This document shows positions 7,222 through 13,988 of a stretch of DNA of 16,627 bases, piece after piece. The notes under the pieces were generated by a model. It was not told the DNA's origin. It saw nothing but the letters and a program-made list of their open reading frames with translations, and made no database searches. The position numbers were made by a program, and so were the translations under genes. Origin of the DNA: Clostridia bacterium (GTDB lineage Bacteria > Bacillota > Clostridia > Christensenellales > Borkfalkiaceae); the NCBI GenBank assembly GCA_900770685.1, contig CAAGLC010000074.1, positions 1 to 16,627 of the forward strand, given 5' to 3'. Each line of letters opens with the position of its first letter. Within the stretch, counting starts at the first letter, position 1.

Positions 7222-7821
7222 ATGAAAAAAACTGATGAAAAAAATCAGATATGGACTATTCCTAATATATTAACGTTTTTTAGGATAGCACTTGTTCCGT
7301 TAATATTCATAGCGTATTTCGTATATGAAAATCATATTATGCTCGGAGCAGTTATTATCCTTTCAGGTTTATCCGACGTTGTTGACGGATTTATTGCTAG
7401 AAAGTTTAATATGATATCTGATATTGGCAAAGTAATCGATCCGTTTGCAGATAAATTAACGCAGGTTGCGTTAATAGTTTGTCTTGCAACGGCTCATCAA
7501 ATAATGTTTGCAGTTATGGTAGTCTTTATTTTCTTCGAGATATTAAAGGCGACTTTCGGATTTGTTTCAATTAAAAAAACAGGAAAGGTTATAAGCGCAA
7601 AATGGTTTGGAAAACTTACCACCGTTTACTTGTATGAATCCCTTTTTATGTTTTTAATTTTTGGAATATTTAACGAAACGGTATTTATAGTTAAAATGAC
7701 GGTATGTTTAGCGCTTATAGTTTTATCGTCGTGTTGCTATTCGTATTCGTTTATAAAGGATTTTATTAAAAGCAATGAGGATGTTTTAGACGTTGATGAA
7801 CAAAAAGAAAGTACTAATTAA
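7222..7821 (+). CDS. pgsA: CDP-diacylglycerol--glycerol-3-phosphate 3-phosphatidyltransferase
   Basis: A 199-residue membrane enzyme of the CDP-alcohol phosphatidyltransferase family. It transfers the phosphatidyl group from CDP-diacylglycerol to glycerol-3-phosphate, the committed step to phosphatidylglycerol. The full signature is present: Asp52-x2-Asp55-Gly56-x2-Ala59-Arg60-x8-Gly69-x3-Asp73-x3-Asp77. The IPNILTFFRI motif at 13-22 and four to six membrane helices are as usual for PgsA. AGGTGA at 7211-7216 is the ribosome site. The gene overlaps the next one by about 26 bases. A related CDP-alcohol transferase with another acceptor is possible but less likely. Confidence 0.92.
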   Translation: MKKTDEKNQIWTIPNILTFFRIALVPLIFIAYFVYENHIMLGAVIILSGLSDVVDGFIARKFNMISDIGKVIDPFADKLTQVALIVCLATAHQIMFAVMVVFIFFEILKATFGFVSIKKTGKVISAKWFGKLTTVYLYESLFMFLIFGIFNETVFIVKMTVCLALIVLSSCCYSYSFIKDFIKSNEDVLDVDEQKESTN

Positions 7822-8836
7822 CGTTGCTATAATTATAGCCGTTGTTTTACTTACAATTTATTATTTGGTTAGAAAAGAGGTTTTAAACCGTGAGAGTTTA
7901 AAATCTTTTTCTATACTTGTGTTTTTTTTAGGATTTGCAGTTTATCTTCTCTCAGTCGTCGTTTATTCTTTATGCCATTATTCGTGCGTTAAGCCGACTA
8001 TGAGTACGTTTTCCTATAAGAACGCTTTTTCAGACTTAATTTTCGGTCGATTGGGTTCGGATATTACTCCGTTTAGAAGCGGTCATTTCCCGCTTAGAAT
8101 TTATTATTATCTTAAAAGCGGTTTTTCCTTTTACGAAGGCTTGTCCGCCGTTACGAAAACACAAATAATTGCTTCCTTTTCAAGCGTAATAAATTACGGC
8201 GTTATTTTTATTATTTTAACTATTTATCCAATTACGGTAAACGTTATGAAAATAGACGTTAACCTAAATTTGGTGGTTGGCGTGGGAGCGCTTTTTCATA
8301 TCGGTTCGCTAGTTCTCGCCTTTTTGCTGGCTTTTGTTAAGCCGTTTCAAAAGTTTTGTATCAACTTGGTTGCTAAAATTAGATATAGAAAAAACGCACA
8401 ACAACGAGAAGTATTTATTAATGATCAAACGTTAAAATATCTCGTTTATCGTGAGCAGGTTCAATCTATACTAAAAAAGCCCTATATTTATTTAATTTCA
8501 ATAATAACGTATATTGCTTATATGTATTTGTCCGGCTCGTTTTCGTATCTTGCTTATATGTTAACGACGGGGCAATGTTTTGTTCTTAACGAATTTATTA
8601 AATTTTACTTGTTCACTATTTGTATAACGTATATTAGTAACGTGATTCCCATACCGGGTGGTAACGGAAGTAGCGAAGCTTTGTTCTTGCTCGTTTTTTC
8701 ATCCGTAATAGTTGAAAGTGAAATCGGCGCGACCTTGTTATTGTGGCGAATAATTTCTTATTATTTGCCAGTAATGTTCGGCGCTTTATATTTCGTATGT
8801 TTTGCAATTATTAAGGGTAAACGAACAATTATTTAA
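7796..8836 (+). CDS. Lysylphosphatidylglycerol synthase TM-region/flippase-like membrane protein
   Basis: A 346-residue integral membrane protein with about eight helices, matching the membrane part of lysyl-phosphatidylglycerol synthase (MprF) and the related UPF0104/AglD proteins, which are thought to move lipids across the membrane. Typical segments are the early GRLGSDITPFRSGHFPLRIY-like block and the late IPIPGGNGSSE followed by LLLWRIISYYLP. There is no soluble aminoacyl-transferase domain, so it should not make lysyl-PG. The ATG at 7796 is chosen; a TTG at 7793 sits at a slightly better distance (10 bases) from GAGGA at 7777-7781. The overlap with pgsA suggests coupling and a phosphatidylglycerol-derived substrate, which is inference. 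Confidence 0.88.
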   Translation: MNKKKVLINVAIIIAVVLLTIYYLVRKEVLNRESLKSFSILVFFLGFAVYLLSVVVYSLCHYSCVKPTMSTFSYKNAFSDLIFGRLGSDITPFRSGHFPLRIYYYLKSGFSFYEGLSAVTKTQIIASFSSVINYGVIFIILTIYPITVNVMKIDVNLNLVVGVGALFHIGSLVLAFLLAFVKPFQKFCINLVAKIRYRKNAQQREVFINDQTLKYLVYREQVQSILKKPYIYLISIITYIAYMYLSGSFSYLAYMLTTGQCFVLNEFIKFYLFTICITYISNVIPIPGGNGSSEALFLLVFSSVIVESEIGATLLLWRIISYYLPVMFGALYFVCFAIIKGKRTII

Positions 8837-8892
8837 CCCTTTGAGTTTTAATTTTTATTCCTAACGCATATTTTTACTTTAAGAGGTGAAAT

Positions 8893-9153
8893 ATGCAAAA
8901 TCAGGTAGAGTTAGAAAAAATAATCCTAGAAGCGAGAAAGAAACTGACCATGACTGGAGTTTTATCGGTTGACGGATTTTCTGAGCAAACGATAAATTTA
9001 ACGCTCGTTGGGAATAAAGTAAAAATCGTTGGGGAAGGGCTAAAGGTTAATTCGTTTAATAAAGGAACGGGGACGTTAACGGTTGACGGTATCGTGTCTG
9101 AAATTAAATTTGGATACAAAAAAACTCCAATACTGAAAAGGGTTTTTAAATAG
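8893..9153 (+). CDS. yabP: Sporulation protein YabP
   Basis: An 86-residue protein of the YabP/YqfC family. The pattern RKKLTMTGVLSVDGFSEQTI, followed by two short beta repeats ending in the LKVNSFNKGTGTLTVDGIV-like segment, is the family core. In Bacillus YabP is a sigma-E-dependent sporulation protein linked to the YabQ membrane protein. A good ribosome site (AGAGGTG, 8881-8887) precedes the ATG. Its stop overlaps the GTG start of yabQ by one base, and divIC follows, the same order as in Bacillus and many Clostridia. The 56 bases in front carry no clear promoter. Confidence 0.9.
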   Translation: MQNQVELEKIILEARKKLTMTGVLSVDGFSEQTINLTLVGNKVKIVGEGLKVNSFNKGTGTLTVDGIVSEIKFGYKKTPILKRVFK

Positions 9154-9482
9154 TGTTCGTAACGTTAAATCAAATTTACGTTTTTATTTCTTGCATTGCT
9201 TTTGGTGGGGTGGTAGGAATATTTTATACTCCTATATTGCTTCTTAAAGACAAAAACGGAAGTAGTTTAATTGTGATTACATTGGAAATATTGTATTTTT
9301 TAATAATATCCATATGTTTTCTCGGCTACTCGTTCGTCTTAAATTTTCCTTCGCTTAGAGCGTATATGATTCTCGGCGTATTTGTAGGAATATTTTTATA
9401 CGTTAAAAGTTTTCATATAATGCTTGCAAAAGTTTGTAAAAAGATATATAATAGGTACATTAAGTTTTTAAGGAAGCGTTAA
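9153..9482 (+). CDS. yabQ: Spore cortex biosynthesis protein YabQ
   Basis: A 109-residue membrane protein with three helices (about 7-31, 41-64, 70-93) and a basic C-terminal tail. Its position directly between yabP and divIC and its hydrophobic layout identify it as YabQ, which in Bacillus sits in the outer forespore membrane and is needed for cortex formation. It is about half the length of the Bacillus protein (211 residues), as is common in Clostridia. The start is GTG at 9153, overlapping the yabP stop by one base. The assignment leans on context as much as on sequence. Confidence 0.82.
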   Translation: MFVTLNQIYVFISCIAFGGVVGIFYTPILLLKDKNGSSLIVITLEILYFLIISICFLGYSFVLNFPSLRAYMILGVFVGIFLYVKSFHIMLAKVCKKIYNRYIKFLRKR

Positions 9483-9752
9483 ATGACTGAAGATAAAATC
9501 AGAAAAATTATAATTTCGTCAACGGTTGGCGCAATACTTTTGCTTATACTTTTACTTTTAGTTATGGTTTATCAACTTATTGCTATAAAGGTTGAGAGAA
9601 ATAGAAAAGTAGAACTAGAACAAAAGATTGCCGAATACGAGGCGTTAATAGAAGACGGAGAAGAAACGTACGAGGCTAGGTCGCTTAGAGCGTGGATAGA
9701 GATGCGCGCAAGGGAGTTGGGTTACGTTTTTGATACCGATATAGGTCTATAA
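9483..9752 (+). CDS. divIC: Septum formation initiator DivIC/FtsB family protein
   Basis: An 89-residue single-pass protein: short cytoplasmic head, membrane helix at about 11-33, a coiled-coil of charged heptads at about 35-57, then an ARELGYV segment typical of DivIC/FtsB. DivIC works with FtsL and DivIB at the division septum. It starts right after the yabQ stop, with AAGGAAG (9471-9477) as ribosome site. It is shorter than Bacillus DivIC (125 residues), and after ARELGYV it ends in VFDTDIGL instead of the usual Pro-Gly-Glu stretch. Confidence 0.88.
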   Translation: MTEDKIRKIIISSTVGAILLLILLLLVMVYQLIAIKVERNRKVELEQKIAEYEALIEDGEETYEARSLRAWIEMRARELGYVFDTDIGL

Positions 9753-9757
9753 TTTTT

Positions 9758-10609
9758 ATGAAAAATTGTGTAATAGATATAGGCTCGAACTCTGTAAGAT
9801 TAATGCTTAATCAAAACGGAGTAACTGTTTATAAAAAAGTAAAGATGACGCGTCTTGCCGAACACCTTGGCGAGGGGCGTTTTTTGTCAAAAGAAGCCAT
9901 GCTTAGAACGGTTAACGCCGTGGTGGATTTCGTTGAAGTTGCAAAGTCGGAAAAAGCTGATAATATTTACGTTTTTGCAACTGCTGCAGTAAGACTCTCT
10001 GTTAACGGAAACGAGGTGGTGCAGGCAATAAAAGATGGAACGGGAATTGACGTCGACGTGGTAAGTGGTGAGCTTGAGGCTTTGCTTGGTGTTAAGGGCG
10101 CGTTAAAAAACGAGGACGGAACGTTAATTGATATTGGAGGAGGGAGTACTGAAATTTCATTTATTGACGGGTGCAATAGGAGTTTTAGTAGTTATCCTTT
10201 AGGTGCTTCCACGTTTACCGAATTGCTTAAAACGGAAGACGAGAAGCAAATATTAGATAACGTGTTTTCTTCGTTGAAAAACAATTCGCTTGGTAAATGC
10301 TATGCCGTTGGTGGAACGGCAACAAGTATTGTGGCAATGATACTCCAACTAGAAGTTTATGATTCGACTAAAGTTCACGGCTATTTTTTATGTAAATCCG
10401 ACCTTAAGAACTTGGTTAATAAACTTAAAAATATGACTGAAGAACAAATATCGTTAATGAAAGGTCTTCAAAAGGGGCGAGAATCCATAATCTGCGCAGG
10501 CGCAATGATTTTACTTTATTTGATGGAAAAGTTGCGCTTGGACGGAGTTTTAGTTAGTGAAGACGATAATTTGGAAGGATATTTAGAATACGTAAAGGAG
10601 GGGTTATGA
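9758..10609 (+). CDS. Ppx/GppA family phosphatase (short, single ASKHA module)
   Basis: A 283-residue protein of the exopolyphosphatase/guanosine pentaphosphate phosphatase family. Phosphate-binding loop 1 is DIGSNSVRLM (7-16), loop 2 is DIGGGSTEI (125-133), and the ATAAVR (74-79) and SGELEALLG (103-111) blocks carry the expected catalytic glutamate. A GGTATS motif lies further on. It consists of the two N-terminal actin-like domains only, without the HD-type C-terminal domain of long Ppx proteins. Whether it acts on polyphosphate or (p)ppGpp is not visible. The ribosome site is weak (AGG near 9743), so it may rely on coupling to divIC, whose stop lies 5 bases before. Its end overlaps the next gene by 4 bases. 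Confidence 0.9.
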   Translation: MKNCVIDIGSNSVRLMLNQNGVTVYKKVKMTRLAEHLGEGRFLSKEAMLRTVNAVVDFVEVAKSEKADNIYVFATAAVRLSVNGNEVVQAIKDGTGIDVDVVSGELEALLGVKGALKNEDGTLIDIGGGSTEISFIDGCNRSFSSYPLGASTFTELLKTEDEKQILDNVFSSLKNNSLGKCYAVGGTATSIVAMILQLEVYDSTKVHGYFLCKSDLKNLVNKLKNMTEEQISLMKGLQKGRESIICAGAMILLYLMEKLRLDGVLVSEDDNLEGYLEYVKEGL

Positions 10610-11691
10610 GTAGAAAATTTAAGATAACGAATTACGCAGTAACTTTTGTAACGACTATTGCTTGTACTTTGTTCGCTGTTTTTTTCTGCAGTAATAAATA
10701 TGCTTTGCAAATAAAAGACGTCGTACTTTATTATCTTATAGGCATAGTCGTATCCTCGTTATTGTGCGCGTTGTTGCACGAATTAGGACACTTGATTTTT
10801 GGTAAAATAGCAGGCTTTAGGTTGATAAGTTTTGCTTTTTGGTTTTTCAAATGGGAAAGAATGGGCGAGCGTTTAGTGTTCAATCTAAATTTTAAGATTG
10901 AAGAAGCGGGCGTGACTTCAATGGTGAAAAAAAATAATAAAGATATTGGAATGGGGCTTAAGCGTATGACTTATGGTGGGTTATTATTTTCGTTGGTTTC
11001 CGTTTTGATTTCTTTGCCGGCGTTTATTTTGGATCTTCAATATTGGCTACATTGCATTTTGGCGTGTTTTTTGCCCGTTGGAGCATATTTTCTCGTTGGT
11101 AATGCAATTCCATCAAGCGAAGGGGGATTGCGAAACGACGGAGGCATTTTATACGGCTTGAAAAAGGGTGACGATGAAACTAAGGTGACTTTAAATATAC
11201 TCGCTATTCAAACGGAGTTGTTAAACGGTAAAACCTTCTCTGAAATCGAAAGAGAACTTTATTTTGATTTACCGCAACTACCCGAAGATAGTATGACTTT
11301 CGTTTCATTGCTTAACTTAAGGTATAATTATTACGTAGATACCGGTGATTTCGAGCAGGCAAAAAAGGTTATAGATAGGCTTTTATCTTTGGAAGAATAT
11401 ATCCCTAAAAGCATGATGAAAGTTATAAAGGCAGATGCTCTTTATAACGCGTGTACTTTTGATTTTAACTCGGAAAAAGCCGACGAATTAATGTATGAAC
11501 TAGAAGATTGTTTGGATAAGGATACGTCGGCTACGTCGTATAGAATTAGGTTAGCGTATATTAATAACGTTTCTAAAGACGAAGGAATCATTGACAAATT
11601 TTATAAAAGGGCATTAAGTAAGGCGAAAAAATGTCAATTGAGTGGTTTGACAAAGTATGAAACGAAATTAATTAAATCAATTAAAGATTAA
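10606..11691 (+). CDS. M50-type membrane metallopeptidase with helical-repeat C-terminal domain
   Basis: A 361-residue protein. The N-terminal half has membrane helices at about 12-30, 37-58, 125-143 and 146-168. The zinc motif HELGH (58-62) lies at the end of the second helix, and NDGG (177-180) after the fourth gives the second active-site block of the site-2 protease family. From about 190 on it is soluble and alpha-helical, with pairs of helices around Tyr, Ala and Leu positions that look like tetratricopeptide-type repeats. Such proteases cut membrane-bound substrates, often regulators. The position after yabP-yabQ-divIC suggests an envelope or sporulation role, but it is not recognisably SpoIVFB. 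AGGAGG at 10595-10601 is the ribosome site. A terminator follows. Confidence 0.85.
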   Translation: MSRKFKITNYAVTFVTTIACTLFAVFFCSNKYALQIKDVVLYYLIGIVVSSLLCALLHELGHLIFGKIAGFRLISFAFWFFKWERMGERLVFNLNFKIEEAGVTSMVKKNNKDIGMGLKRMTYGGLLFSLVSVLISLPAFILDLQYWLHCILACFLPVGAYFLVGNAIPSSEGGLRNDGGILYGLKKGDDETKVTLNILAIQTELLNGKTFSEIERELYFDLPQLPEDSMTFVSLLNLRYNYYVDTGDFEQAKKVIDRLLSLEEYIPKSMMKVIKADALYNACTFDFNSEKADELMYELEDCLDKDTSATSYRIRLAYINNVSKDEGIIDKFYKRALSKAKKCQLSGLTKYETKLIKSIKD

Positions 11692-11706
11692 ATTTATCAC
11701 TAGTAA

Positions 11707-11741
11707 AGAGCAACGCGATAAAATGGCGTTGTTTTTTTTTA
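11707..11741 (+). terminator. Rho-independent terminator after the central gene string
   Basis: AGCAACGC (11709-11716) pairs with GCGTTGTT (11726-11733) around a 9-base loop, followed by a run of T. It closes the string of genes that begins at 5372. Confidence 0.85.
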
Positions 11742-11764
11742 GAAAATTTTTTAGTAAAAAGAAG

Positions 11765-11908
11765 TTATTCTATAGTTAAAGAAGAATAACAATTGGGGCA
11801 AATATGCTTATTTAATAGGGCGCAGGTCGGACAAAAAGTTTTTCCACAGTTTTTACAAATTGCAGAATATGTCTTAAATTTTTTTTTACAATTTTCACAT
11901 AAATCCAT
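11765..11908 (-). CDS. 47-residue protein with four CxxC zinc knuckles
   Basis: A short minus-strand gene. The translation has 47 residues with eight cysteines in four CxxC pairs: Cys4/Cys7, Cys18/Cys21, Cys26/Cys29 and Cys37/Cys40, with His35 nearby. This is the pattern of a compact double zinc-ribbon or treble-clef protein with two Zn2+ sites. There is no membrane segment. The ribosome site AGAGGT (11920-11915) is well placed, 6 bases from the ATG. A -10-like TATAAA (11947-11942) lies upstream with a poor -35. The regular cysteine spacing over the whole length makes chance unlikely. It is divergent from gyrB, 156 bases from that start. Function is unknown; a nucleic-acid or protein-binding role would be typical. 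Confidence 0.72.
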   Translation of the reverse strand: MDLCENCKKKFKTYSAICKNCGKTFCPTCALLNKHICPNCYSSLTIE

Positions 11909-12010
11909 AATAGTACCTCTAATAAAGATTTTGTGAAAAAATTTATAGTATTATTCGTTTTTTTGTTCATACATACTATATATTTATATTAATATATTAT
12001 AAATAAATAC

Positions 12011-12039
12011 TTGTATTATTAGATAAGTTGTGATATAAT
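12011..12039 (+). promoter_or_regulatory. Probable promoter of gyrB-gyrA
   Basis: TTGTAT (12011-12016), a 17-base spacer and a perfect TATAAT (12034-12039), preceded by about 70 bases of nearly pure A/T that could serve as an UP element. The start near 12046 leaves a leader of about 19 bases with AAGGTG as ribosome site. Confidence 0.75.
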
Positions 12040-12064
12040 ATTAGAAAAAAAATAAAGGTGTATT

Positions 12065-13975
12065 ATGGAAGAAGTAAGAAAAGTGAACGGTGAATACGGC
12101 GAAAGCGAAATACAGGTGCTAGAAGGGCTTGATCCGGTTCGTAAAAGACCCGGTATGTATATCGGTTCAACCGACGTTAGAGGGTTGCACCATTTAGTTC
12201 AAGAAATCGTTGACAACTCTATTGACGAGGCGTTAAGTGGCTTCTGTAATACTATTACGGTTAATATAAACGTAGACGGATCTTGTACTGTTAAGGATAA
12301 CGGTCGTGGCATACCAACGGCTATTCATCATACGGAAAAAGTTTCTGCCGTACAGGTCGTTTTAACAAAGCTTCACGCTGGTGGAAAGTTCGGCGGTGGA
12401 GGATATAAAATCTCCGGTGGTTTGCACGGCGTTGGTTTATCCGTTGTTAACGCTCTTTCCGAGTGGCTTAAGGTAGAGGTTTATCAAGACGGTAAAAAGT
12501 TTAGTCAACTTTATAAAAGAGGTATTCCGCAAGAAGAACTTAAAGTTGTTGGCACGGCAGATTTTACTGGAACTTGGGTAACTTTTATGCCTGACGCTGA
12601 AATTTTTGAAACTACCGATTTTAATTACGATACGATAAAGGCAAGATTACGCGAGCTTGCGTACCTAAATAAAGGTCTTAAAATAATAATTATCGACGAG
12701 AGAACGGGAAGAGAACAAAAAGATGAATTCTACTACGAGGGAGGAATCGCTCACTTCGTTGAAGATCTTAGTAAGAATAAACAACCGATTTTTGAATCGC
12801 CCGTATATTTTGACGTTTTTTATGGCGATACCGAAGTTGAAGTTGCGTTGCAGTACACGGAAACTTATAACGAGTTGATTTATGCCTTTGCGAATAATAT
12901 TAATACTGAGGAAGGCGGAACTCATTTAGAAGGCTTTAAGGCGTCGTTAACTAAAATAATAAACGATAGCGGAAAGAAATTAAACGTGTTAAAGAACGAC
13001 GAAAAGGTTTCGTCGGACGACGTTAGAGAAGGTATAGTTGCCGTCGTATCGGTAAAATTAACAGAACCGCAGTTCGAAGGTCAGACGAAGACCAAACTTG
13101 GAAATTCCGAAATGAGAAATTACGTTTCCAAGGCAATGAACGAATATTTAGGTTCTTATCTAGAAGAAAATCCTTCTAAAGCCAAAGAAATTTTAATGAA
13201 ATGTATAACTGCTCAAAGAGCAAGAGAGGCTGCAAGGCTCGCTAGAGAAAACACTAGAAGAAAGGGTGCTCTCGAATCAACGACCTTGCCGGGAAAATTG
13301 GCAGACTGTTCGGATAAAAATCCCAAATTTTGCGAAATTTTCTTAGTCGAGGGTGATTCGGCAGGTGGTAGTGCTAAACAGGGCAGAGATAGGCGTTTTC
13401 AGGCTATATTGCCACTTAGGGGTAAAATCCTAAACGTCGAAAAGGCTAGAATTAACAGAATAATGGAAAACGAAGAGATAAAAGCAATGATAACGGCTTT
13501 CGGTGGGGGGATGAAGGAAGACTTTGATGAAAGCAAACTTCGTTACGATCGTATTATCTGTATGACCGACGCAGACGTTGACGGAAGCCACATTAGAATC
13601 TTGTTGTTGACATTCTTCTTTAGGTTTATGAGACCGTTGATCGAAAAAGGTCATGTTTATATCGCTCAACCTCCGCTATATAAGGCGACTAAGAATAAAG
13701 TTGATAAATACTGCTATTCCGACGCAGAATTACAAGAATATCTTGCAGAAGTTGGTAAATGCGAGATTCAAAGATATAAAGGTCTTGGTGAAATGGACCC
13801 GGAACAATTGTGGGAAACTACGATGAATCCTGAAACGAGAACAATGCTCAAAGTAACTATGGAAGATGCTATAGAAGCGAACGAAACGTTCGTTAAACTT
13901 ATGGGCGACAATCCTGAACTTAGAAGAGAGTTTATTGAAAACAACGCTAAACTCGTAACTGATTTGGATATTTAA
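12065..13975 (+). CDS. gyrB: DNA gyrase subunit B
   Basis: The ATPase subunit of DNA gyrase, 636 residues, the normal length in Firmicutes. The GHKL ATP site shows Glu47, Asn51 and Asp54 in EIVDNSIDEA, Asp78 in DNGRGIP, and the glycine-rich lid GGGGYKISGGLHGVG (110-124). The Toprim part has Glu429 in VEGDSAGG, followed by the PLRGKILNVEKAR block, and the metal aspartates Asp502, Asp504 and Asp506 in DADVDG. The C-terminal QRYKGLGEMDPEQLWETTMN block supports GyrB over ParE. gyrA follows after 13 bases. There is no recF or dnaN directly upstream, unlike the classic origin cluster. Confidence 0.97.
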   Translation: MEEVRKVNGEYGESEIQVLEGLDPVRKRPGMYIGSTDVRGLHHLVQEIVDNSIDEALSGFCNTITVNINVDGSCTVKDNGRGIPTAIHHTEKVSAVQVVLTKLHAGGKFGGGGYKISGGLHGVGLSVVNALSEWLKVEVYQDGKKFSQLYKRGIPQEELKVVGTADFTGTWVTFMPDAEIFETTDFNYDTIKARLRELAYLNKGLKIIIIDERTGREQKDEFYYEGGIAHFVEDLSKNKQPIFESPVYFDVFYGDTEVEVALQYTETYNELIYAFANNINTEEGGTHLEGFKASLTKIINDSGKKLNVLKNDEKVSSDDVREGIVAVVSVKLTEPQFEGQTKTKLGNSEMRNYVSKAMNEYLGSYLEENPSKAKEILMKCITAQRAREAARLARENTRRKGALESTTLPGKLADCSDKNPKFCEIFLVEGDSAGGSAKQGRDRRFQAILPLRGKILNVEKARINRIMENEEIKAMITAFGGGMKEDFDESKLRYDRIICMTDADVDGSHIRILLLTFFFRFMRPLIEKGHVYIAQPPLYKATKNKVDKYCYSDAELQEYLAEVGKCEIQRYKGLGEMDPEQLWETTMNPETRTMLKVTMEDAIEANETFVKLMGDNPELRREFIENNAKLVTDLDI

Positions 13976-13988
13976 GGAGAAATAGAAA

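Noticed and set aside
8841..8874. Possible sigma-E promoter in front of yabP (CATATTTT at 8867)
   Set aside because: The expected -35 (ATA core 16-18 bases upstream) is absent, and no sigma-A pair with 16-18 spacing is present either.
10606..11691. SpoIVFB (pro-sigma-K protease) identity for the M50 protein
   Set aside because: It has HELGH and NDGG but lacks the SpoIVFB layout and the CBS domain, and carries a helical-repeat tail; spoIVFA is not adjacent.
11930..12040. AT-rich stretch before gyrB as a replication origin
   Set aside because: No DnaA boxes of the TTATCCACA type are visible; the stretch is better explained by divergent promoters.
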